DNA of 64,000 nt from UKL13-2 sp038236905 (lineage in GTDB: Bacteria; Pseudomonadota; Gammaproteobacteria; Burkholderiales; Usitatibacteraceae): the NCBI GenBank assembly GCA_038236905.1, contig JBBRZG010000004.1, positions 1 to 64,000 of the forward strand, in the 5' to 3' direction. Of the stretch, positions 44,137-52,086 are shown one piece after another; the stretch's first letter is position 1, and every line of letters begins with the position of its first letter. The notes beneath the pieces were generated by a model, which ran no database searches, was not told the DNA's origin, and saw only the letters and a program-made list of their open reading frames with translations. The position numbers were made by a program, and so were the translations under genes.

Positions 44137-44335
44137 CAAGCGCTTCCTTCGACTAGCTTCGGGATGGAGTGCAGGACTGAAGCGCGAACTATCGATCTGG
44201 TAGGGTCGCCCCGGCAACCGTTATGCAGAAACGGTTAACGATTTTTAAAGCGGGGATTAAACACGATAAGCCGCAGCAATATGCAACCGTGGAAGCGACT
44301 AACCCCGCTCAGCACAAATGAACGCCGGACGTTTC

Positions 44336-45658
44336 TTAGTCCTGGCGCGTCAATCGATAGATCATTAATGCGGTGCGGATCGTCGCCCGTTCGATTGATG
44401 GCAAGTAGAGGTTTTCATTTGGCGAATGGGCACCTTCGCCGGTCGCACCGAGTCCGTCGAGGCTGTCGATAAAGGGGGCGACAAACTGTACGTCGCCGGC
44501 ACCGCGTTGCCCTGGCGGCAATGGGTCGATCGCGCCGAGCCCGGCATCGCTGCTTGCCTGCGAGTAGATTTTGAGTACATTAAGGTTGCCGGGTGTAGGC
44601 GCCATTGGCGGATAAGATTCGAAGAATTCAATCTTCGCACTGGTGCCCGGCAGGCTCTTGGCGACGATTTCGCGCATGCGCAGGTGCGCACGATCGCGCT
44701 GCTCATAGGTGAGGTAGCGCAGATCGCCTTTGACAGTGGCCGCGGGTGCGATGACATTGCTTTTGCCGAATGCAGACCCCTTCGACTGCGTGTCGTCGTA
44801 AGTGACCTCAGTACCACCGAGAATCACGCCCGGATTGAAGGTTAGATCGGGCTCGATCACCTGTTCGCGGAAAGCGTTCAGGATGCGCGCGGTTTCGTAT
44901 ACAGCACCGTAGCTGTTGTTAAAGATACCGGCAGAGTGTCCTTGCTTACCAGTAACATCAAGCCGCCATCCTGAGGACGCGCGCCGACCCACGGTCGCCG
45001 TGTCCTTGCCGTTTTTATCGACGACCGTACCTTCAAAAGCGAGCGCAATATCGCTTCGTTTGGCGAGCGCAATCATATCGGCGCGGGCGACGGCAATAGG
45101 CTCGCCCACGCGCTCCTCGTCGCCGGAAAAAATAATATGGATCGTGGTGTTATCCAAGGCTCCAACACTTTGCAACGCACGCAGGGCCTCGACCACGATC
45201 ACGTCGCCACCCTTCATGTCCGAGACGCCTTGACCGCGCACCGTATCGCCCTTACGGTCCCAAAGCTGCACCGCACTATTTTTTTCGAAAACCGTGTCGA
45301 GGTGGCCGATGAGCAACAGCCTCTTACCCTGACTGCCTTCGCGGGAGGCGATCAGATGGCCGGCACGTTGCATTGCCGGCGGCATCTCTGCCCAGCGTGT
45401 GGTGAATCCAAGTTGGTCAAATTCAGCCCGGAACATCTTGCCGACTTCGCGTACACCATCAGGGTTCATGGTGCCGCTGTTCACATTGACCGTTCGTTCC
45501 AGAAACTGCAGTGCGACTTCAGCACGTGCTTTTGCGGCGGTCACAATTTTTTGCTCGATGGGTGAGAGCTCGGCGTTGGCAACCAAAGGCGTTGACAGAA
45601 GAACGGTGGCGAAGATCGTGGCAAAGAGCGAAGCGGTGACGCTGGAGCGAATGTTCAT
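44336..45658 (-). CDS. Secreted M20-family metallopeptidase (carboxypeptidase G2-like)
   Basis: A 440-residue periplasmic enzyme with a signal peptide ending VANA (1-29). Zinc ligands and catalytic residues: His119 (GHLDTVF), Asp147 (GVSDMKGGD), catalytic Glu181 and Glu182 (SGDEER), and the late His in GEGAHSPNENLYL. The dimerisation domain lies between. It resembles glutamate carboxypeptidases that release C-terminal Glu from folate or peptides; the substrate is inferred only. A longer frame exists upstream, but this ATG gives the signal peptide. Confidence 0.9.
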   Translation of the reverse strand: MNIRSSVTASLFATIFATVLLSTPLVANAELSPIEQKIVTAAKARAEVALQFLERTVNVNSGTMNPDGVREVGKMFRAEFDQLGFTTRWAEMPPAMQRAGHLIASREGSQGKRLLLIGHLDTVFEKNSAVQLWDRKGDTVRGQGVSDMKGGDVIVVEALRALQSVGALDNTTIHIIFSGDEERVGEPIAVARADMIALAKRSDIALAFEGTVVDKNGKDTATVGRRASSGWRLDVTGKQGHSAGIFNNSYGAVYETARILNAFREQVIEPDLTFNPGVILGGTEVTYDDTQSKGSAFGKSNVIAPAATVKGDLRYLTYEQRDRAHLRMREIVAKSLPGTSAKIEFFESYPPMAPTPGNLNVLKIYSQASSDAGLGAIDPLPPGQRGAGDVQFVAPFIDSLDGLGATGEGAHSPNENLYLPSIERATIRTALMIYRLTRQD

Positions 45659-46264
45659 ATCGTACCTTGTTGGTTGACGGGCCGGTTGATCAGGCGAGCA
45701 TTGTAGCAACGCGGACGGGTGCGTTTTTACGCGCCCGAAAATTTAGCTGCGAATCAATCAGAAATCCGTCGCAATAACATAGCTGAGACTGCTCCTATCC
45801 TCGCTGCTCGCGGGGCATTGAGCGTACGACACGTTCAATATGCTTACAATCTCAATGCGCTCAAATTTGGGCGATCGTCTGGTCGCCTCCCTTGAGGCCA
45901 GTGATACTTGGGTTACGCCTAGGCGATTTGCTTGTCGTTAATATTTGCAAATCCTCGGTGCATCAAACCACGTTCCGCGAACTCCCAGTGTTCATGACCG
46001 AACGAGATCAATTACCCGCATCATCGTGCCATTCATAGGCAAAACGCACGGCGATCCAGTTGTCCATGAATGTAAAGCGAATGAGAAGCATCCTTCTGCA
46101 AGCGCGCGTGTCCGCTTTGGCGCAGTCTGCGAGCTGAGATCTAGCGGCTGAAGTGGATTTGATTACGCCGGTCAATCCGGTCAGTCAAATTGACGTAATG
46201 CAAGGGCGCATACAGCGCCGCTCGTGCTATCTCCGGGTACAGGAATAAAAGTTATATTGCGGTT
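45659..46264. other. Intergenic interval, no gene recognised
   Basis: 606 bp between divergent genes. A 68-codon plus-strand frame (45945-46151) has no ribosome site or family resemblance. Unusually long for this dense region; it may hold gene debris. Confidence 0.45.
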
Positions 46265-46654
46265 ATGAGAAATAAAACACTTAAAGCGTCACCGATGCGC
46301 ACTACCTTTGTCACCGCTCTCCTTATCCTTACTATCTCCCTGTTGGCCGCATGCTCGGAAAAGGCTACAGCGCCTAGTCAAGTCGGCACAATTATTGTCG
46401 TGTCCAACACGACATACACAATGGGGTCGAGCATAATCGAGTCAAAGGCCGAACTGCTTGCCCTCGTAAAAGCAACCCCAATCCGCGAGCCGGTGGTCGT
46501 AAACTGGTCAATACAGAGCGGTAGCGACGCCACGAGAACTCTGGTCGAGAGCAGAGCGGAAGAGATACGGAAAATATTGATAGAGGCTGGAATATCCGTA
46601 GCTGCGGTAGCTGCGGTAGCCGTCGGTAACGAGATATTTGGAGCAAAGGAGTGA
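46265..46654 (+). CDS. Small lipoprotein, unknown function
   Basis: A 129-residue protein (or 119 from the second ATG, MRTTFVTAL) with lipobox LLAAC. The mature part contains SKAELLALVKATPIREPVVVNWSI and ESRAEEIRKILIEAGI, an alternating alpha/beta pattern. A Val/Ala run near the end (SVAAVAAVAVG) is coded by a 9-bp tandem repeat at 46598-46620. No family recognised. Confidence 0.68.
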   Translation: MRNKTLKASPMRTTFVTALLILTISLLAACSEKATAPSQVGTIIVVSNTTYTMGSSIIESKAELLALVKATPIREPVVVNWSIQSGSDATRTLVESRAEEIRKILIEAGISVAAVAAVAVGNEIFGAKE

Positions 46655-46802
46655 GCATCGCTCGCGGCCAACAAAAGCACCTGACGCCTAGCGATAACTT
46701 CAAGGGGACACTCATACGGCAAGCCGCAAAGGCCCGGCCCCTTGACTTCACCTTAGGCGTTGGCGTCCTCTTAGGCACCATCACGCACTTATTCCCCCAT
46801 CC

Positions 46803-47201
46803 GTGAACCACGCAGCAACCCCAAATCAGCGCGATCTCACCGGCGATGTTGTGCGCGCACTCACGCTCTACAGTTTTGCAGAATTTCAATTGGGCCACGC
46901 CACGTCCATTCGAATCAGAGCGGAGGGTAACTCGTTCAGCATCACCGATGATGGTCGAGGTCACGCAATCGAACGTGCCGTTAATGGCACACCCTACCTA
47001 AAGTTCATCTATACGCACTTCGACTATCCCTTCGAGGCGAGCGAGAATGAGCCAGTACAACTACAAGGAATCGGAATGTCGCTGATCAATACGCTGTGCA
47101 GCGAGCTAGTGGTCACGGTGCGGAAGCAAGATGCGACCCTGCAACTAAAATTGGAAACGGCGTTCGAAAGTGACAGCTCTAGCTTGACCGAAGTTGATTG
47201 A
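46803..47201 (+). CDS. Stand-alone GyrB/ParE-like GHKL ATPase domain protein
   Basis: A 132-residue protein (GTG start) containing the ATP-binding core of the GHKL fold: FSITDDGRGHAIERAV (the DxGxG motif at about 49-53) and LQGIGMSLINTLCSELVVTVRKQ (the second glycine box, like GyrB GLHGVG). No transducer, kinase or toprim domain follows. A short segment TPYLKFIYTHFDYPF links the motifs. It may bind ATP as a subunit of something unseen or be a relic. No ribosome site is obvious. Confidence 0.65.
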   Translation: MNHAATPNQRDLTGDVVRALTLYSFAEFQLGHATSIRIRAEGNSFSITDDGRGHAIERAVNGTPYLKFIYTHFDYPFEASENEPVQLQGIGMSLINTLCSELVVTVRKQDATLQLKLETAFESDSSSLTEVD

Positions 47202-47239
47202 TGCAACGTCGCTTCACAATCGCAGCTAGGCGAAAAGAC

Positions 47240-47356
47240 ATGAAAAACGCAATAATCAAAACGGCGCTGCTGGTAGCGAGTGTCGCTGTATGTGCAAACG
47301 TTGAGCAACCTTCATATTTGATCACGCAATTGGTAAGCAAAGCATCGCAGGTGTAA
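47240..47356 (+). CDS. Possible 38-residue secreted peptide
   Basis: The ORF reads MKNAIIKTALLVASVAVCANVEQPSYL then a short polar tail. It has a good signal-peptide profile but a mature part of only about 15-20 residues. The ribosome site is weak (GCGAAAAGACATG). It could be a small peptide gene or a truncated relic. Confidence 0.35.
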   Translation: MKNAIIKTALLVASVAVCANVEQPSYLITQLVSKASQV

Positions 47357-47375
47357 AGAAAATGGGAGAGATGAA

Positions 47376-47849
47376 ATGAGACTGACTACGGCAAAAGTTT
47401 TGTTGTTCGCATTCGCTATTCTTACTTGTATGCGTTCGTTCGGTGAAGTTGTTACCAAATGTGGCGCGAGTTCGGGGTTTGATTATTTTTACGAGGGCGG
47501 GCTCGTAAAAGCGAAAGACTCTGGTTGGCGAAAAAGCTCCATTGAAATGGGAAACATTCTCCTAACCAGGGCGGGAGACTCTTATGACATCATTTTTACC
47601 GACACAATGAAAACAACAAGTTCAATCGACGACGGCGGCATAATTGTGAAAGTAATCGATAGCAAACCGCCGTTAGTGTTGCTAGTGAATTACCCCGGAG
47701 TCAGTGTAGAGACTTGGGTATTTCGATTGGACGAACTCGGCAAAGGAGAACTCACTTATTCTCAAGCGCGATACAACGGCGCTCTCATTTCAAAACACTC
47801 TCTACTCAAGGCGTCTTGCGACAAGACCGTAACGAAGGAAAAAAGATAG
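47376..47849 (+). CDS. Secreted hypothetical protein
   Basis: A 157-residue protein with a signal peptide ending about RSFG (1-23). The mature part is mostly beta-type with two Cys (residues 29 and 149) that could form a disulphide, joining ends of the domain (inference). GGGAGAGATGAA precedes the ATG. No family recognised. Confidence 0.65.
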   Translation: MRLTTAKVLLFAFAILTCMRSFGEVVTKCGASSGFDYFYEGGLVKAKDSGWRKSSIEMGNILLTRAGDSYDIIFTDTMKTTSSIDDGGIIVKVIDSKPPLVLLVNYPGVSVETWVFRLDELGKGELTYSQARYNGALISKHSLLKASCDKTVTKEKR

Positions 47850-48020
47850 CGACGGGATTTACTTGAAGCGCGCGCAAACATCATGTTCGGCGCGACGGAA
47901 AACAATCAACCCAAATTTTCTTACCTAGCTTTCACTTTCCGACTTAATCAAACTCCGAGCATGAGGGCACCGAGCACCAATTTGACGACGGAATCTAAAC
48001 ATAATCTAGACATGGCACAA

Positions 48021-48051
48021 AGAAAAACGGCTTAGATTTCTCTAAGCCGTT
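48021..48051 (-). terminator. Terminator of the tRNA-Ala/tRNA-Glu unit
   Basis: The 11-bp stem AACGGCTTAGA (48026-48036) and TCTAAGCCGTT (48041-48051) with a 4-base loop. On the minus strand it is followed by TTTTCTTTG. It lies 9 bp after tRNA-Glu. Confidence 0.9.
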
Positions 48052-48059
48052 GATTTTAC

Positions 48060-48135
48060 TGGCGTCCCCAACCGGATTCGAACCGGTGTTATCGCCGTGA
48101 AAGGGCGGTGTCCTAGGCCTCTAGACGATGGGGAC
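48060..48135 (-). tRNA. tRNA-Glu (TTC)
   Basis: A 76-nt tRNA with encoded CCA. The acceptor stem GTCCCC pairs with GGGGAC; the anticodon arm CCGCCCTTTCACGGCG gives anticodon TTC; the T arm holds GGTTCGAATCC. Second in a two-tRNA unit downstream of gltX. Confidence 0.97.
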
Positions 48136-48188
48136 TAATTCGTCGTGTTTCTCTTCGTGAGTCTCTTATAAATTCTATGGTGCGTTGT

Positions 48189-48264
<76 letters not shown>

Positions 48265-48313
48265 TTTTGCATCTCTACCCTAATGAGCTTGGGGCTACCA
48301 AGCCCAGCCCGAA

Positions 48314-48343
48314 ATTATAACCAAAACCGAGGGTATTTGCCAA
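48314..48343 (-). promoter_or_regulatory. Sigma-70 promoter of the tRNA unit
   Basis: On the minus strand TTGGCA (48338-48343) and a perfect TATAAT (48314-48319) are separated by 18 bp. A GC-rich stretch TTCGGGCTGGG follows, like stable-RNA discriminators under stringent control. It lies about 50 bp upstream of tRNA-Ala. Confidence 0.8.
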
Positions 48344-48397
48344 GTACAGTTTTGCTTAATACGCACTTGTCTCTTTTTTGCTGAGATTATCCGGAAT

Positions 48398-49813
48398 TCA
48401 GTCTATCTGTAGCCTGGAGATAGTTTCGTCCAAGCCTAACGTTTCCATGATGGCATCAAGCGCTGGCGTTTGTGTTTGCCCGGTCATCAGCACCCTAAGC
48501 GGCATCATTAACTGCGGCATCTTCAAGCCGTGTTTAGCGACTTGCGCTTTTACCGCTGCGCCAATGTCAGCCTTGGTCCAGCGAGTCGTTCTCAACACCG
48601 TTTTGATCTCAGCGATAGCGGGAGTCGCCGCATCCGTTAAATGCGTCGCTAGCAACTCCTTATTAAGGCCGGGGCGCACGTAGAAATAGTGCGCTGCAGC
48701 TGCCATTTCAACCAAGGTCACCGAACGCTCTTTGAGCAGTTCCGCCACTTTTGCGACTTGCGGCCCCATCGATAAGTCCAAGCCAGCCTCGATTAGAAAC
48801 GGCCTCAACATGTCACCTAGCGCGACAGCACTGGTGCGTTTGATGTAATCATGATTCAGCCACTTCAATTTTTCAGTGTTGAATTGCGCAGCAGATGGCG
48901 TGATGTGATCGAGATCGAACCATTCGCAAAATTGATCCATGCTGAAGATTTCGGCGTCCCCGTGAGACCAACCGAGTCTGGCCAAATAATTCACGACCGC
49001 ATCACGAAGGAAGCCGTGCGCAGGATATTCCATGACGCTCACCGCACCATGCCGCTTCGATAGCTTTTGTCCATCGTCACCTAAAATCATCGACACATGG
49101 GCATATTTCGGCAATTCAGCGCCGAGCGCTTTCAACACATTGATCTGACGCGGCGTGTTGTTGACATGATCATCACCGCGAATCACGTGGGTAATGCCCA
49201 TATCCCAATCATCGACACATACACAAAAATTATAAGTCGGGGTGCCATCGGCCCGGGCAATGATGAAGTCATCGAGCTCCTCATTGCTGATTTCGATCCG
49301 GCCTTTTACTTGGTCATTCCATGCGACCGTGCCTGTACTCGGATTGCGAAAACGCACCACCGGCAACTGCCCAGCGGGGGGCGCTGGAAGTGGCTTACCG
49401 CGCTGTGGACGCCAACGGCCGTCGTAGCGCGGTTTTTCGCCCGCGGCACGCTGAGCTTCGCGCAATGCATCAAGCTCTTCAGGGGATGTGTAACAGTAGT
49501 AGGCCGTTCCAGCGGTGAGCATGAATTGAATCACCTGTTTATAGCGATCCATGCGCTGCATCTGAAAAAACGGGCCTTCATCGTAGTCGAGGCCCAGCCA
49601 CTTCATACCGTCAAGAATGGCCTCAACCGCCTCAGGCGTAGAACGTTCCACATCGGTATCTTCAATGCGCAAAATAAATTTGCCTTTGTGCCGACGCGCA
49701 AATGCCCAGGCGAATAGCGCCGTGCGGCCTCCACCAATATGCAAAAAACCGGTGGGGCTCGGCGCGAAACGCGTTCTGACTTCCTTAACTTCTGTAACGT
49801 TAGTAGCGACCAT
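48398..49813 (-). CDS. gltX: Glutamate-tRNA ligase GltX
   Basis: A 471-residue class I synthetase charging tRNA-Glu. The HIGH-type motif lies in FAPSPTGFLHIGGGRT (His25) and the KMSKS-type motif is KLSKRHG. The start MVATNVTEVKEVRTRF overlaps the dcd stop by one base (TGATG); a longer frame upstream would run through dcd. Its substrate tRNA-Glu is encoded immediately downstream. Confidence 0.97.
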   Translation of the reverse strand: MVATNVTEVKEVRTRFAPSPTGFLHIGGGRTALFAWAFARRHKGKFILRIEDTDVERSTPEAVEAILDGMKWLGLDYDEGPFFQMQRMDRYKQVIQFMLTAGTAYYCYTSPEELDALREAQRAAGEKPRYDGRWRPQRGKPLPAPPAGQLPVVRFRNPSTGTVAWNDQVKGRIEISNEELDDFIIARADGTPTYNFCVCVDDWDMGITHVIRGDDHVNNTPRQINVLKALGAELPKYAHVSMILGDDGQKLSKRHGAVSVMEYPAHGFLRDAVVNYLARLGWSHGDAEIFSMDQFCEWFDLDHITPSAAQFNTEKLKWLNHDYIKRTSAVALGDMLRPFLIEAGLDLSMGPQVAKVAELLKERSVTLVEMAAAAHYFYVRPGLNKELLATHLTDAATPAIAEIKTVLRTTRWTKADIGAAVKAQVAKHGLKMPQLMMPLRVLMTGQTQTPALDAIMETLGLDETISRLQID

Positions 49814-50379
49814 CACATCTTCGGAAGGGTGACACCCTTCTGCCCCTGATATTTGCCGCCGCGATCTTTGTACGAGGTTTCGCACACTTCGTCGCTCTCA
49901 AAGAACAAAACTTGCGCCACGCCTTCGTTCGCATAAATTTTTGCGGGCAATGGCGTGGTATTTGAAAACTCCAGCGTGACGTAGCCTTCCCATTCCGGCT
50001 CAAACGGCGTCACATTGACAATGATGCCGCAGCGCGCATAAGTCGATTTACCCAGGCAAATCGTCAACACATTGCGTGGAATACGGAAATATTCCACGGT
50101 GCGTGCGAGCGCGAAAGAATTCGGCGGGATGATGCAAAAATCATTTTTGATATCGACAAACGAATTCGAGTCAAAATTTTTCGGATCCACAATCGTTGAA
50201 TTGATATTCGTAAAGAGCTTGAATTCATTCGAGCACCGGATATCGTAGCCATAGCTAGATGTGCCATAACTGACGATACGCTGACCATTCGCTTCACGCA
50301 CTTGGCCCGGCTCGTAGGGTTCAATCATGGCGTGCTCTTGCGCCATTTTTCGTATCCATTTATCGCTTTTGATGCTCAC
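49813..50379 (-). CDS. dcd: dCTP deaminase
   Basis: A 188-residue enzyme converting dCTP to dUTP for thymidylate synthesis. It begins MSIKSDKWIRKMAQEHAMIEPYEPGQV. Key blocks are SSYGYDIRCSNEFKLF, CLGKSTYARCGIIVNVTPFEPEWEGYVTLEFSNTTPLPAKIY (with the catalytic Glu in EWEGYVTLE) and the flexible C-terminal lid YQGQKGVTLPKM. Translationally coupled to gltX. Confidence 0.97.
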   Translation of the reverse strand: MSIKSDKWIRKMAQEHAMIEPYEPGQVREANGQRIVSYGTSSYGYDIRCSNEFKLFTNINSTIVDPKNFDSNSFVDIKNDFCIIPPNSFALARTVEYFRIPRNVLTICLGKSTYARCGIIVNVTPFEPEWEGYVTLEFSNTTPLPAKIYANEGVAQVLFFESDEVCETSYKDRGGKYQGQKGVTLPKM

Positions 50380-50425
50380 GTTTTGATTCCCTTTTGTTCA
50401 ACCTTTTAACTCAAACCAGGTTTAT

Positions 50426-50743
50426 TTAGTCTTTGATTTCATGATTATCACCAAAGTACTTCACCACGGTCACATCCGCGGCCGCCTCTCGAATTGGCTT
50501 TAAACGCGCATATTCATTTGAAGCGTACCAACGGTCAAGCGCCGCCATATCCGCAAACCGCAACACCACCAAACGTTCAAAACCCTCGTCAAATCTGCTA
50601 GGGTTTGCCAGCACTTCTGCCTGCAATCCACGCACCAATATTTCGCCGCCATATGCGGTGATGGTGGCATCAATTAGGGCGAGATATTCGTGCCATTTTT
50701 GGACATCACGAATCCGGATGTGACCGGTCAGGTAGGCATACAT
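50426..50743 (-). CDS. DUF1330-family dimeric alpha-beta barrel protein
   Basis: A 105-residue protein with the ferredoxin-like barrel pattern MYAYLTGHIRIRDVQKWHEYLALIDATITAYGGEILVRG, and RLVVLRFADMAALDRWYASNEYARLKPIREAAAD. The family is of unknown function. It lies between apbC and dcd on the same strand. Confidence 0.88.
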   Translation of the reverse strand: MYAYLTGHIRIRDVQKWHEYLALIDATITAYGGEILVRGLQAEVLANPSRFDEGFERLVVLRFADMAALDRWYASNEYARLKPIREAAADVTVVKYFGDNHEIKD

Positions 50744-50759
50744 TTACGCTGCGCCTATG

Positions 50760-51848
50760 CTAAGTATTTTGAATGACGATTTTCGGAAACAGTGCCGAGC
50801 GATCTTGCGATTGCTTGGCGATTTTTGCGGCGACTTTGCGTGCAATATCTTTGTAAATCTTGGAAATCGGGCCATCAGGATCCGATACGACAGTGGGCTT
50901 GCCGCTGTCCGCCATTTCGCGAATTTTAATATCCAACGGCAACGAGCCGAGCATATCGATTTTGTTGTCCTCCGCCATTCTGCCGCCACCGCCTTCACCA
51001 AAAATATGCTCAATATGACCGCAGTTCGAGCACACATGCATTGCCATGTTCTCAACCACACCAATAATCGGTACGCCGACCTTCTCAAACATTTTCAGGC
51101 CTTTGCGCGCATCCAGCAGGGCAATGTCCTGCGGGGTGGTTACAATCACGGCTCCCGTGACCGGCACCTTCTGCGCGAGCGTTAACTGGATATCACCCGT
51201 ACCGGGCGGTAAGTCGATGACCAGATAATCCAGATCGTTCCAGCGCGTTTCATTCAGCAACTGCTCCAAGGCTTGCGTCACCATTGGCCCGCGCCATACC
51301 ATTGGCGTTTCAGGATCAATCAAAAACCCCACGCTCATCGCCTGAATGCCATGGCCTTCCAGTGGCTCCATGGTTTTACCGTCGCGCGATTGCGGGCGGC
51401 CGGTGATACCGAGCATCATCGGCTGCGAAGGGCCGTAAATATCCGCATCGAGCATGCCCACCACCGCGCCCTCAGCGGCAAGCGCCAGCGCCAAATTGAC
51501 CGCTGTAGTGCTCTTGCCTACACCGCCTTTACCTGAGGCCACCGCGATAATGTTTTTGATTCCGGGGTGCAGCTTCACACCGCGCTGCACGCTGTGCGAA
51601 ACGATTTTGGAATAGACATTGGCCGACACATTTTCAACGCCTTCAATCTTTTTCAGCCGTTCCACGACCTGCTTGCGAATTGATTCCGTCAGGCTCTTCC
51701 CAGGGTAGCCCAGGACAATTTCCAGCGAAATATAGCCGCCGTCAATTTTGATATTTTTTGCTGATTTTCCGTCAACGTAATTTTCATTCGTGACCGGATC
51801 AATCAATTCACGTAGCGCGTTTTGGATTTGTTCTGCGGTGATGCTCAT
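50760..51848 (-). CDS. apbC: Iron-sulfur cluster carrier ATPase ApbC/Mrp
   Basis: A 362-residue P-loop ATPase delivering Fe-S clusters. The N-terminal DUF59/MIP18 domain (1-90) precedes the deviant Walker A GKGGVGKST (106-114). Later motifs: DADIYGPSQPMMLG, DLPPGTGDIQLTL and the cluster-binding CSNCGH. It is divergent from metG, an arrangement common in betaproteobacteria. Confidence 0.96.
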   Translation of the reverse strand: MSITAEQIQNALRELIDPVTNENYVDGKSAKNIKIDGGYISLEIVLGYPGKSLTESIRKQVVERLKKIEGVENVSANVYSKIVSHSVQRGVKLHPGIKNIIAVASGKGGVGKSTTAVNLALALAAEGAVVGMLDADIYGPSQPMMLGITGRPQSRDGKTMEPLEGHGIQAMSVGFLIDPETPMVWRGPMVTQALEQLLNETRWNDLDYLVIDLPPGTGDIQLTLAQKVPVTGAVIVTTPQDIALLDARKGLKMFEKVGVPIIGVVENMAMHVCSNCGHIEHIFGEGGGGRMAEDNKIDMLGSLPLDIKIREMADSGKPTVVSDPDGPISKIYKDIARKVAAKIAKQSQDRSALFPKIVIQNT

Positions 51849-52086
51849 AGAAGCGCCAATCAGTGGGGTTGGATAATCAGAAATACGCCATCATTTTATC
51901 GGAAACGTCTGACAAAGCCTATTGCTAGTGAGCGCATAGTCATTGATACGGTATCAAAGTTGGAATGAGCTTGGTACAATTCCCCACACAAAAAATGTTC
52001 TTTTTTAGTCTAAAAATTAATTGCTTGTGCCAATGTGTGCCAGCGTGTTCCCTACACTGCCAACCTGCGGCGCGGCCATAAAATCA

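Noticed and set aside
45945..46151. 68-codon plus-strand frame in the 606-bp gap
   Set aside because: No ribosome site and no resemblance to known proteins.
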